From the NCBI RefSeq assembly GCF_012935325.2, contig NZ_JABBYG020000005.1, positions 310,001-374,000 on the forward strand: a stretch of DNA of 64,000 nt, given 5' to 3'. The notes beneath the pieces are model-generated. The model saw nothing but the letters and a program-made list of their open reading frames with translations. It was not told the DNA's origin and made no database searches. This document shows positions 37,737 to 45,638 of this stretch, in pieces. A program made the position numbers and the translations under genes. This stretch comes from Paenibacillus sp. PL91. GTDB lineage: Bacteria > Bacillota > Bacilli > Paenibacillales > Paenibacillaceae. Numbering within the stretch: the stretch's first letter is position 1; the number at the start of each line of letters is the position of its first letter.

Positions 37737-38189
37737 ATGGGAAAAGATCATCATATTTCACGTTTCCCTTGGGAGCATGAGGATAGCAATACTTTGCTCA
37801 TTAAGCTCGCTTTCATTAACATTCGTCGTGAGATAGAAACGGCGCTGCGTCCGCTAGGGTTAACTCCGCAGCAATCGCAGTCGCTCCATCTGCTGTCGAT
37901 GAAGCCGGGGGCGATGAATGCCGATTTGGAGAAGCTGCTGTTCATTGATAAATCGAGCGTAACCAGCTTAATAAATGGAATGGTGAGGAAGGGCTGGGTT
38001 GTTCGGCACAATCATGAGCAGGATGCGAGAATGAAGCGGATTTATTTGACGGAAAAAGGAAACGAAATGCATCAGCATAGTTTGCAAGCCGTCATGCAGG
38101 CGAAGGATAAAGCGAATCTGCCTCTAACGGTTGAAGAGTCCGCCACCTTAAGAACGTTACTCAGAAAAATCATCAGCGCTTACGAGTAG
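37737..38189 (+). CDS. MarR family repressor (efflux module 1)
   Basis: About 150 residues with the winged helix core LTPQQSQSLHLLSMKPG, recognition-helix region LFIDKSSVTSLINGMVRKG and the wing DARMKRIYLTEKG. The start is taken as ATG 37737; GTG 37725 with GAAGG just before it is a possible alternative. Frames beginning at 37668 would start inside the promoter and are excluded. It is followed after 85 bases by a 14-helix MFS pump with the same operator, so it most likely represses the pump and itself until a ligand binds. Confidence 0.9.
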   Translation: MGKDHHISRFPWEHEDSNTLLIKLAFINIRREIETALRPLGLTPQQSQSLHLLSMKPGAMNADLEKLLFIDKSSVTSLINGMVRKGWVVRHNHEQDARMKRIYLTEKGNEMHQHSLQAVMQAKDKANLPLTVEESATLRTLLRKIISAYE

Positions 38190-38218
38190 CAACCTTGTAA
38201 GCATGTTTTCCCCGTATG

Positions 38219-38234
38219 TAGTTTGAATTCAAAC
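38219..38234. promoter_or_regulatory. MarR operator, copy 2, before MFS pump
   Basis: TAGTTTGAATTCAAAC, identical over 16 bases to the element at 37697-37712. It is 40 bases before the MFS start codon. Confidence 0.8.
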
Positions 38235-38273
38235 GATAATGGGTTTTAAGATAGAAAGGGTGTATAGAACAAA

Positions 38274-39686
38274 ATGGAAACCGCAGGTGTTAAGAACAAT
38301 GCCGAGAAGCTTATGCCTATTTTGGCGTTCACATTAGTTTTCTCCATTATGAATGCTTCTATGTTTAATGTCGTTATGCCGGTTATCAGCAAAGAATTCG
38401 CCATTACGCCATCTCAGGTAAGCTGGCTGCTGACCGGCTATATGATCGTATACGCAGTCGGCTCCGTTACATACGGAAAGCTTGCGGACAAATACAGGCT
38501 AAAGGACTTATTAACGTTCGGCTTGATATTTTTTGCGTTAGGTTCAGTCGTAGGGCTTGTCGCGAATGAATATTGGATGATTGTACTTGGACGGATTTTG
38601 CAGGCTAGCGGAGCTGCTGTTGTCCCTGCTACGGCGATGATTATTCCTGTGCGCTATTTCTCTCCAGAGAAGCGTGGCAGGGCGCTAGGCACAGTAGCTG
38701 CTGCATTGGCGCTGGGCACGGCCCTTGCTCCTATTGTTGCAGGTTTGGTTACGAGCCTGATCAATTGGAGATTTCTTTTTCTGTTATCGTTGATTCCGCT
38801 GCTTATGCTGCCTCTCTTTAGAAAGTATTTAGACAACCATAGGGGCGCTGCTCAAAAAATAGACTTTTTAGGCGGCATCCTGCTTGGAGTTTCGGTTGCC
38901 TTGCTGCTCATTTCGATTTCGCTTGCAAACGTATGGTTTATGATAGGCGGAGTCGTGACGCTTATTTTGTTCATTATACGCATTCTGACTGCAGCAGAGC
39001 CATTCATTCAACCGAACCTGTTCATCAATAAAAAGTATTCCTTCGGTTTGCTTATTACTGCGCTTGCAACTGTATTAAGCTTTACTATGCCGTTCGTCAC
39101 CCCGCAGTTTTTGGCGGGCCTGAACAATCTTTCGCCAGCGATTATCGGACTTATTATGTTTCCGGCCGCGATTATTTCTGCCTTCATGGGTCGGCGGGGC
39201 GGCAAGCTGGCAGATGAAAAGGGCAATTCCTTTTTGGTGTATACGGCGATCTCGCTGAGCTTCACTTGTTTTCTCTTGCTCTCGATCTTTGTAGGCTCAT
39301 CGCCGTATGTGATTTTATTTTTGCTCATATTCGGAAATTTGGGCCAGACCTTTATGCAAATTGCGATTTCTAATACGATTTCGTCGACGCTCGCTAAAGA
39401 ACAAATCGGTGTTGGGATGGGCCTCATGTCCTTGCTCAACTTTATTTCTGGCGCGATGACCACAAGCGTAATCGGGAAGCTGCTGGACGCGAAGGAAACG
39501 ACAATCCATTTTAACCCGTTCGCTCTTCATGGCGGGGCTTATCTTTACAGCAATATTTTCTTTTCATTAGCTATATTAGCCGCAATCATTGTCGGCATTT
39601 ATTACTTTGCATTTAGCTCGTTCGGCGGGAAAACGGGCATGAAGGCGAAGCTGAAGGATCGCAAGTCATCTTCTACGACGGCATAA
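38274..39686 (+). CDS. MFS drug/proton antiporter, 14-helix type
   Basis: 470 residues with about 14 membrane segments, of the DHA2-like class that includes TetL/TetK-type pumps. Motif A-like GKLADKYRLKDLL follows helix 2, and the antiporter motif C region lies around ALALGTALAPIVAG. It probably exports toxic hydrophobic compounds. The start ATG 38274 is preceded by GAAAGGG. It is controlled with the upstream marR through a shared palindrome. Substrate unknown. Confidence 0.9.
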   Translation: METAGVKNNAEKLMPILAFTLVFSIMNASMFNVVMPVISKEFAITPSQVSWLLTGYMIVYAVGSVTYGKLADKYRLKDLLTFGLIFFALGSVVGLVANEYWMIVLGRILQASGAAVVPATAMIIPVRYFSPEKRGRALGTVAAALALGTALAPIVAGLVTSLINWRFLFLLSLIPLLMLPLFRKYLDNHRGAAQKIDFLGGILLGVSVALLLISISLANVWFMIGGVVTLILFIIRILTAAEPFIQPNLFINKKYSFGLLITALATVLSFTMPFVTPQFLAGLNNLSPAIIGLIMFPAAIISAFMGRRGGKLADEKGNSFLVYTAISLSFTCFLLLSIFVGSSPYVILFLLIFGNLGQTFMQIAISNTISSTLAKEQIGVGMGLMSLLNFISGAMTTSVIGKLLDAKETTIHFNPFALHGGAYLYSNIFFSLAILAAIIVGIYYFAFSSFGGKTGMKAKLKDRKSSSTTA

Positions 39687-39757
39687 GAGCAGCTGTGAAG
39701 CGGTTCGAAAATTGCAACTGCGTTTTTATATAAGCAAGCCTAATCGGATAGACTAAG

Positions 39758-39799
39758 AAAGCATTTGGGCCAAGCGGTTCAAAATGCTTTTTTTTTTCG
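39758..39799 (+). terminator. Terminator after MFS pump 1
   Basis: AAGCATTT and AAATGCTT arms, followed by about ten T residues. Confidence 0.8.
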
Positions 39800-39800
39800 C

Positions 39801-39835
39801 TTGACAGCAGTAACTGTATAAACTAATATTACAGT
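39801..39835 (+). promoter_or_regulatory. Promoter and operator of the old yellow enzyme gene
   Basis: TTGACA (39801-39806), 17 bases, TAATAT (39824-39829). Inside it ACTGTA (39813-39818) and TACAGT (39830-39835) form an inverted repeat 11 bases apart. A third half-site, GTTACAGTTA, starts at 39846. A dedicated repressor is likely; its gene is not identified. Confidence 0.7.
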
Positions 39836-39894
39836 ATCAAAAAAAGTTACAGTTAATGCAAGCAGATAAATGTGAAATGGGAGAGATGCAAGAA

Positions 39895-41019
39895 ATGAAC
39901 TCAAATTATAAGCCATTGTTTGAAACGTTTTCTTTGAAATCAGGTGTTGATTTAAAAAACCGCGTCGTGATGGCGCCAATGACGAATTTTTCCTCGAATG
40001 AAGACGGAACGGTATCCGATTCTGAGCTTCAATATTATGGCCGCAGATCAGGCGGCGTTGGACTCGTCGTCACGGCTTGCATTTATGTTTCACCAAACGG
40101 CAAAGGATTTCCTGGGGAATTTGCCGGTGATAGCGACGAAATGATTGCCAGCTTAAGAAGCTTAGCTTCTACAATTAAAGAAAAAGGCGCTAAAGCCGTA
40201 TTACAAATTTTTCATGGGGGTAGAGAATGCCCGCCTCATTTAGTGCCGAATGGCGATGTGGTTAGCGCAAGTGCTGTAGCGTCTGAGCAAAAAGAAAATG
40301 TTGTTCCTAGAGCGCTGAGGGATGAAGAAATCGAGGGTATTATCCGTGATTTTGGAGAAACGACAAGAAGAGCGATCGAAGCAGGCTTTGATGGCGTTGA
40401 AATTCATGGCGCCAACGGTTATCTCGTGCAGCAATTCTTCTCTGCTCATTCGAATACGCGTGAAGATAAATGGGGCGGCAGTATTGAAAAAAGACTGCGC
40501 TTCCCGCTAGCGGTAGTCGATGAAGTAAAGCGTGTCACAGCTAAGCATGCGAAGGGACCGTTTCTTGTCGGCTACCGGTTCTCCCCTGAGGAAGCGACGA
40601 CACCTGGCATTACGATGGAGGATACCTTCAGACTTATTGATGAGCTTGTTGTCAAGGAGCTTGATTATCTTCATGTATCGCTGCAGGATTTCTGGTCGCT
40701 GCCAAAGCGCGGCGCGGATGAGACGAAAGCCCGCATAGAGTGGATCCAAGAGCGCGTTGGCCATTTGGTGCCTATTATTGGTGTCGGCTCCATCCATACG
40801 CCGGATGATGCGCTGAAGGCTCTTGACACGGGCATTCCGCTTGTTGCGATTGGCCGCGAGCTCATCATTGAGCCGGACTGGGTCGAGAAGGTGGCAGAGG
40901 GCAGGGAATCCGAAATAAAAACAACGCTAAGCAGAGCCGATCAAGACCGTTTGGTCGTGCCGACGCCACTCTGGCAGGCTATTGTCCATACACCAGGTTG
41001 GTTCCCGCTAGGCGATTAA
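39895..41019 (+). CDS. NADH:flavin oxidoreductase of the old yellow enzyme family
   Basis: FMN-dependent ene-reductase-like protein of about 374 residues. Visible family blocks are KNRVVMAPMTNFSS at the N-terminus, LQIFHGGRECPPHL, the active-site helix region FDGVEIHGANGYLVQQFFS followed by NTREDKWGGS, and the phosphate-binding IIGVGSIHTPDDA and AIGRELIIEPDW. It probably reduces electrophilic quinones or enones. The start is ATG 39895, with GGGAGAG nine bases before it; upstream ATGs lack a ribosome site. It lies between two MFS pumps, fitting an electrophile-stress or detoxification block. Confidence 0.92.
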   Translation: MNSNYKPLFETFSLKSGVDLKNRVVMAPMTNFSSNEDGTVSDSELQYYGRRSGGVGLVVTACIYVSPNGKGFPGEFAGDSDEMIASLRSLASTIKEKGAKAVLQIFHGGRECPPHLVPNGDVVSASAVASEQKENVVPRALRDEEIEGIIRDFGETTRRAIEAGFDGVEIHGANGYLVQQFFSAHSNTREDKWGGSIEKRLRFPLAVVDEVKRVTAKHAKGPFLVGYRFSPEEATTPGITMEDTFRLIDELVVKELDYLHVSLQDFWSLPKRGADETKARIEWIQERVGHLVPIIGVGSIHTPDDALKALDTGIPLVAIGRELIIEPDWVEKVAEGRESEIKTTLSRADQDRLVVPTPLWQAIVHTPGWFPLGD

Positions 41020-41028
41020 TATAGAAGC

Positions 41029-41062
41029 AAACAGGTCAGAGATTACTCTGGCCTGTTTTTTT
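41029..41062 (+). terminator. Terminator after old yellow enzyme gene
   Basis: AACAGGTCAGAG pairs with CTCTGGCCTGTT (one mismatch), followed by a long T run. Confidence 0.85.
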
Positions 41063-41127
41063 TTGCCATGCTGTTTAAACTAAAATGATTTGCCAGTTGT
41101 TTTAGTACTAAAGTTATTGTATCATCA

Positions 41128-41149
41128 TATAATAGGTTGGCAACCTAAC
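41128..41149 (+). promoter_or_regulatory. -10 box and MarR operator before MFS pump 2
   Basis: TATAAT (41128-41133) runs straight into the perfect palindrome TAGGTTGGCAACCTA (41133-41147) and AA. The same arrangement with GTTGGTAACCTAA occurs before the minus-strand marR at 42916-43380. The -35 element is weak (GTACTA, 17 bases upstream). Confidence 0.82.
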
Positions 41150-41218
41150 TAAATGCGAAAAAGTAGTTTTGCTGCCAATAGGCCATAATAAAATAAAATG
41201 TTTAGGAGTGCAGGGCAA

Positions 41219-42841
41219 ATGGAGCAATTAACTCAAAAGAAAAAAGTTACAATCATGATTGCTCTGATGGCAGCGATGTTCTTCGCCGCTATCAATCAGA
41301 CGATCGTGAGCACAGCAATGCCGCGGATTATTGCAATTTTAGGAGGCATCGAGTATTACACTTGGGTTATCACGATCTATATGCTCACCTCAACGATTGC
41401 GACTGTATTGGTAGGGAAGCTCTCTGATATTTACGGGCGAAAACCATTCCTGTTATCCGGGATTGTACTCTTTATTATTGGTGCTTTTCTTTGCGGGACT
41501 TCGACAACGATATTTCAGCTCATTACGTATCGGGGTATTCAAGGCTTAGGAGGCGGTATTCTTATGTCCGCCACAGTCACCGCGGTAGGGGATTTGTTCG
41601 CGCCGCGCGAGAGAGCAAAATGGACTGGCATAATGATGGCTATTTTTGGCTTCTCCAGTGTAATTGGTCCGACACTTGGCGGATTTATGGTCGATCACAT
41701 TGCGTGGAAATGGATTTTCTGGATCTTCCTTCCGCTTGGTCTAGTCGCTTTTGGGATGATTTGGTCGATGTTCCCGAAAACAGTCCGCAAGACAACGGAA
41801 TCGATCGATTATCTCGGTTCCTTATTCCTATCGCTGACCATTATTTCTCTTCTGCTCGGCTTCTCATGGGCAGGAACTAAATATGATTGGGATTCATTCG
41901 AAATTATCGGTTTGCTTGGAGCAGCGGTCGTTTTCTTAATTATTCTGCTGCTTGTTGAACGCAAAGCGAAAAGCCCCGTGCTGCCATTAGGGATGTTTAA
42001 GAACAGCATCGTTACGATTTCGAATTCCATCGGCTTCCTCATGAATGCCGGAATGATGGGCGCAATGATGTATTTGCCGTTTTTCGTACAGGGTGTGCTT
42101 GGTATATCGCCAACCACTTCAGGCTTCGTTAATATGCCGATGTCGATTGCGATGATCATCCTCAGTACGTTATCGGGCCGCTGGATTTCAAAATCAGGGA
42201 AATACAAACGATTTGCGCTTGCAGGTATGCCATTCATGGTAGTAGGCATGCTGATGATGGCCTTTATGACCAATGTTGGCGTTGCGGTTGCAGCGATGAT
42301 TGTATTTGGTATCGGCCTTGGTATTTCGATGCCTGTATTTACATTAACGGTTCAAAACGCAGTAGCTCCTTCTGAGCTGGGTGTAGCTACCGCTACGGCA
42401 ACATTATTCCGGAACCTTGGCGGTACGATCGGCATTGCAGTAATGGGTACAGTTATGAACTCGACGCTAACTAGCAAGCTTGCGGAAGCTGTTAAAGCGG
42501 GAGAGGGACCGGATCTCTCGAAGGTAGACCCTGCTACAGCGGAGAAGCTGACGAGCTTCCTCAATCCGCAAATGCTGCTTGACCAGCCTAAGCTGAAGGA
42601 ATTGCACGCAACTCTTCCTGAACAAATTCAGCCTTTATTTACGCATATTATCGAAATGGTTCGTTCAGTGCTCAGCGATTCACTTACAGTCGTATTCCTA
42701 TTCGGTATGGCATTGCTGATCGTTGCATTCGTTCTTGTGTTTTTCTTGAAAGAAATTCCGCTGCGTTCCTCCAATGACATGAAAGCTAAAGCGAGTGTGG
42801 AACAGACGGATACATTAAAAAAAGAGCCAGCTCTTAATTAA
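41219..42841 (+). CDS. MFS multidrug efflux pump, DHA2/EmrB-QacA type
   Basis: About 540 residues with 14 membrane segments. Typical blocks are AINQTIVSTAMPRI in helix 1, GKLSDIYGRKPFLL (motif A), RGIQGLGGGILM, and the antiporter motif C GFSSVIGPTLGG. The late loop of about 60 residues before the last helix is typical of LmrB/Bmr3-like members. The start is ATG 41219 after AGGAG; an ATG at 41198 precedes that site. Probably repressed by the MarR protein encoded convergently downstream, judged by the shared operator. Confidence 0.93.
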   Translation: MEQLTQKKKVTIMIALMAAMFFAAINQTIVSTAMPRIIAILGGIEYYTWVITIYMLTSTIATVLVGKLSDIYGRKPFLLSGIVLFIIGAFLCGTSTTIFQLITYRGIQGLGGGILMSATVTAVGDLFAPRERAKWTGIMMAIFGFSSVIGPTLGGFMVDHIAWKWIFWIFLPLGLVAFGMIWSMFPKTVRKTTESIDYLGSLFLSLTIISLLLGFSWAGTKYDWDSFEIIGLLGAAVVFLIILLLVERKAKSPVLPLGMFKNSIVTISNSIGFLMNAGMMGAMMYLPFFVQGVLGISPTTSGFVNMPMSIAMIILSTLSGRWISKSGKYKRFALAGMPFMVVGMLMMAFMTNVGVAVAAMIVFGIGLGISMPVFTLTVQNAVAPSELGVATATATLFRNLGGTIGIAVMGTVMNSTLTSKLAEAVKAGEGPDLSKVDPATAEKLTSFLNPQMLLDQPKLKELHATLPEQIQPLFTHIIEMVRSVLSDSLTVVFLFGMALLIVAFVLVFFLKEIPLRSSNDMKAKASVEQTDTLKKEPALN

Positions 42842-42865
42842 TGATTAAGAGAGGCTCGTAGCGGC

Positions 42866-42905
42866 GGGATTTCGTTGTTTGCAGCAATGCTTCCAACGAA
42901 ATCCC
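42866..42905. terminator. Bidirectional terminator between MFS pump 2 and marR
   Basis: GGGATTTCGTTG pairs perfectly with CAACGAAATCCC, placed between convergent genes. Confidence 0.85.
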
Positions 42906-42915
42906 ATTTCTATAT

Positions 42916-43380
42916 TTAGATCTCATCGTTCGTTTTTGCTGACTCAAGATATTCAAATACCTGATTTAGCAAGCCGACGAGCTGATCGCTTTGCTCCTTG
43001 CCCAAATGATCAATCATCCCTGTGAAAATAGCTTTAAATCGTTCACTCGCCTTCTGGGCTAGCTGCTCGCCTTTGTCGGTTAACGTAATTTCCGTTATTC
43101 TGCGATCGGTCTTATCGGTTGAGCGCATGACGTAACCAGCGCTAATTAAACTATTTAACATTTGCGTTACTGTAGGCGATGTCACTTGAAGCATTTTGCT
43201 TATTTCAGATACGTTTGTGCCTCCTATGCCTTTGTCGTTGCTTTGCTTTACACATACTAACAATCGGATTTCACTGGCCTTAAGTCCGCCCCACATCGTT
43301 TTTTTACGCCAGTCTGCTCGTCCAAAACGCTGGAAAACACTAATTAAATCCGAAACATTTTCATATTTATCCGTGCTCAT
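42916..43380 (-). CDS. MarR family repressor (efflux module 2)
   Basis: About 154 residues. The winged helix is evident in GLKASEIRLLVCVKQ, VSEISKMLQVTSPTVTQMLNSL and the wing DRRITEITLTDKG. The start is ATG 43380, with GAGGTG six bases before; the GTG at 43389 overlaps that site. Its promoter carries an operator nearly identical to the one before the convergent MFS gene, so it likely represses both. It diverges from a second, shorter marR gene. Confidence 0.92.
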   Translation of the reverse strand: MSTDKYENVSDLISVFQRFGRADWRKKTMWGGLKASEIRLLVCVKQSNDKGIGGTNVSEISKMLQVTSPTVTQMLNSLISAGYVMRSTDKTDRRITEITLTDKGEQLAQKASERFKAIFTGMIDHLGKEQSDQLVGLLNQVFEYLESAKTNDEI

Positions 43381-43415
43381 ACGATTCACCTCAGTGAATT
43401 TATTTTATAAATTAA

Positions 43416-43432
43416 TTAGGTTACCAACGCAA
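43416..43432. promoter_or_regulatory. MarR operator in the divergent marR spacer
   Basis: On the minus strand TTGCGTTGGTAACCTAA, directly behind the -10 box. It shares GTTGGYAACCTAA with the site at 41133-41149. Confidence 0.8.
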
Positions 43433-43461
43433 TTATAGTAAGATTGAGGTTAATAAGTCAA
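43432..43461 (-). promoter_or_regulatory. Sigma-A promoter of the minus-strand marR
   Basis: On the minus strand TTGACT (43461-43456), 18 bases, TATAAT (43437-43432). Confidence 0.8.
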
Positions 43462-43486
43462 CAATGGAAAAGAAATGAGGTGCAGG

Positions 43487-43903
43487 ATGAACGAATACGA
43501 TGAATGGAAGGAGCTGTTTCCCCTTTTAAAAGGGGTGTACAAAAAGCTGAAAGCCGAATGGTATAAAGGGATCGATTGCAGCTTCTCCGTAAACCAAACG
43601 AGAATGATTCAATATTTGGATCGCCAAAGTCCAATGAAATCAACGGAATTAGCCGAGATGCTTTTCATTACAGCCGGCGGCGTGACGCTTATCGGGGACA
43701 AGCTTGTAGAGAGAGGGCTTATTCGAAGATATCGCGGAGATGAGGATAAGCGCGTCGTATATTTAGAAATTACAGACGAGGGCAAGCAGTATATCAAATC
43801 TTTTGAAGAAAACGACGAGGCCATCATTCGTTATATGAGCGAACGCGTCTCGCAGGAGGATTTGGCCCATTTGAGACGAATATTTTCGTTATTTAATGAT
43901 TAA
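43487..43903 (+). CDS. MarR family regulator, divergent, in front of relP
   Basis: About 138 residues. The winged helix is shown by VNQTRMIQYLDRQSPMKSTELAE, MLFITAGGVTLIGDKLVERG and the wing DEDKRVVYLEITDEG. The start is ATG 43487, with GAGGTG four bases before it; ATG 43475 is an in-frame alternative with a weaker site. It is only distantly similar to the neighbouring minus-strand MarR. The alarmone synthetase gene begins 31 bases after its stop, so both probably share a transcript. The regulated genes are not known. Confidence 0.9.
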   Translation: MNEYDEWKELFPLLKGVYKKLKAEWYKGIDCSFSVNQTRMIQYLDRQSPMKSTELAEMLFITAGGVTLIGDKLVERGLIRRYRGDEDKRVVYLEITDEGKQYIKSFEENDEAIIRYMSERVSQEDLAHLRRIFSLFND

Positions 43904-43934
43904 CATATGATGCATAGAAGGGGAAAATAGCAAT

Positions 43935-44681
43935 ATGGTGATGGATCAAATGCACAAAATGAAAGAAATGAAAAATCAGATTACACGTTTTATGATGATG
44001 TACAAGTTTGCGCTGCAAGAGCTGGAGACGAAGATAGAAATTTTGAAAGAGGAATTTCATTTATTGCATGCCTATAATCCGATCGAGCACACAAGCTCAC
44101 GCTTGAAGTCGCCGAAGAGCATTTTGGAGAAGCTGTACAGAAAGCAATCCGAGCTTACCTTCTCCAGCATTCGTAGCAACATTAAGGATATTGCAGGCTT
44201 GCGCATTACTTGCTCATTCATTTCGGATATTTACCGCATTAGCGATATGCTGAAAAATCAAAGTGATTTGAACATTTTAGAAATAAAAGATTATATAAAA
44301 AAACCTAAGCCAAATGGCTATCAAAGCCTCCATATGATCATTGAGGTGCCGGTATTTATATCAGACCGGGTTCAGAACATCTGCGTGGAGGTGCAAATTC
44401 GGACGATCGCAATGGATTTTTGGGCTAGTCTAGAGCACAAAATTTATTATAAATATCATCAATCCATTCCGCCGCAGCTTTTGGAAGAGCTGAAGGAGGC
44501 AGCGGAATCCGCATCCGCGCTGGATCAGAAGATGGAGCGTCTCCACAACGAGATCGAAGCGATCAAGGAAGAGCGCGAGGACGATATCGGAGATGAGATG
44601 ATTCGACTGCTCATGAACAATCAGAGCTTCTCGATTCCCGGCATGCTGCTCGATCTTTTCGATGAGGGCGAGCTAAAATAA
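43935..44681 (+). CDS. relP: Small alarmone synthetase, YwaC/RelP type
   Basis: Makes (p)ppGpp from ATP and GDP/GTP; there is no hydrolase domain. About 248 residues. The synthetase core is intact: NPIEHTSSRLKSPKSILEKL, IKDIAGLRITCSF, the substrate loop KPKPNGYQSLHM, and VEVQIRTIAMDFWASLEHK. The N-terminal MMMYKFALQELETKIEIL and these blocks resemble B. subtilis YwaC more than YjbM. The C-terminus has a longer acidic helical tail (EAIKEEREDDIGDEM). The start ATG 43935 follows AAGGGG. It lies behind a MarR gene, so its synthesis may answer to a chemical signal rather than only to envelope stress. Confidence 0.93.
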   Translation: MVMDQMHKMKEMKNQITRFMMMYKFALQELETKIEILKEEFHLLHAYNPIEHTSSRLKSPKSILEKLYRKQSELTFSSIRSNIKDIAGLRITCSFISDIYRISDMLKNQSDLNILEIKDYIKKPKPNGYQSLHMIIEVPVFISDRVQNICVEVQIRTIAMDFWASLEHKIYYKYHQSIPPQLLEELKEAAESASALDQKMERLHNEIEAIKEEREDDIGDEMIRLLMNNQSFSIPGMLLDLFDEGELK

Positions 44682-44773
44682 TAGTCGTGAACCTTTTGAC
44701 AGCGACATAAAGTGAAAGTAGTGCATTACATACTACCGAACGAAATGCGTTGTTGAAGGGTGGTCATAAGGCG

Positions 44774-45253
44774 ATGGTCATTTCCAGCTTTCAAGCATTC
44801 ATTCAGGTGTTTGGCTTATCGATCTCCATGAGCTTGGTTGGCGGCCTAATTGGTCATTTTGTGAAAAATGGGATTGTCGAATTGCCAAAGCTCGTCATAG
44901 AATATGATGAGGCTGGATTAACGCTGTCTTCGAATTGGTTAATGAAATGGATACAGCGGGTGTACTATTTTGTTATTTTCGTCATTGGCTTCAGGAACCA
45001 TAGCAATGCGAAGAAGAAAATATTTTTTGATCTTGGTTTTTTAGGCGATCTGCTGATCGCGATTGGAACGGGAATACTTGCGAAGACCGCGCTATCCATG
45101 GCGAACACAACGGACAATTTTGCGGTTGTGAGCAGCTCTTTGCTGGCTGGCTATGCTGGCTTATCCTACTTGAAGAGCAAGCAAAATAAAGAGTTTGCAG
45201 ATTTATTTCCGGAAGAAATGGATGATCAAAATCCGCAATCACCGCCGAAATAA
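44774..45253 (+). CDS. Membrane protein, DUF4257-like
   Basis: About 159 residues with three to four hydrophobic segments. The part from FFDLGFLGDLLIAIGTGILA to SSLLAGYAGLSYLKSKQ resembles the DUF4257 group of small Bacillus membrane proteins. The N-terminal half has a further helix pair. The start is uncertain: ATG 44774 has only a weak site close by, and TTG 44750 is an alternative. The C-terminus is acidic and cytosolic-looking. Function unknown; it may share the relP transcript, since no terminator is seen between them. Confidence 0.7.
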   Translation: MVISSFQAFIQVFGLSISMSLVGGLIGHFVKNGIVELPKLVIEYDEAGLTLSSNWLMKWIQRVYYFVIFVIGFRNHSNAKKKIFFDLGFLGDLLIAIGTGILAKTALSMANTTDNFAVVSSSLLAGYAGLSYLKSKQNKEFADLFPEEMDDQNPQSPPK

Positions 45254-45397
45254 TATGCAAGTTTACTTAAGTGCTGCGTATAATGACCATAGATGAAAAA
45301 AGGTGATCCTTGCGGAGCGAGTTTTTTATCTAACAAAGGAATCGAATGTTTAAGATGAAAGTTTCACTCCAAAAAAACGTTTAAGGAGGGTGGAGCC

Positions 45398-45574
45398 TTG
45401 GGGAAAACAACAGTTAAAGTGACACCTGAAGAGATGCAAGAGCTCAAGAAGCTCGCTGAAATTGTCAAAAACCCTCAACTTCCGATGTCTGACCGCCGCA
45501 TCGCTAAGACACAGTACGAGTCCATTATTAACTTTGCGAAAAACAGCAACCGCAGCATTATATCATCGGTCTAA
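45398..45574 (+). CDS. Small hypothetical protein, TTG start
   Basis: 58 residues, reading MGKTTVKVTPEEMQELKKLA at the start and ending NSNRSIISSV. AAGGAGGGTGG (45383-45393) is a near-perfect ribosome site five bases before TTG 45398, and a strong terminator follows the stop by about 20 bases, so this is very probably a real gene. The composition is Lys/Glu-rich and helical, with no membrane segment. The function is unknown. Confidence 0.75.
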   Translation: MGKTTVKVTPEEMQELKKLAEIVKNPQLPMSDRRIAKTQYESIINFAKNSNRSIISSV

Positions 45575-45593
45575 TACGCAGCCCAATGGGATG

Positions 45594-45625
45594 AAGCCGT
45601 TCCTTCCCGGAACGGCTTTTTTTTG
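45594..45625 (+). terminator. Terminator of the small gene
   Basis: AGCCGTTCC pairs with GGAACGGCT, followed by eight or more T. Confidence 0.9.
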
Positions 45626-45638
45626 TTTGTTTCATTCG

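Noticed and set aside
45342-45385. Short frame MFKMKVSLQKNV before the 58-residue gene as a leader peptide
   Set aside because: The ribosome site is weak and no alternative stem structures typical of attenuation were found.
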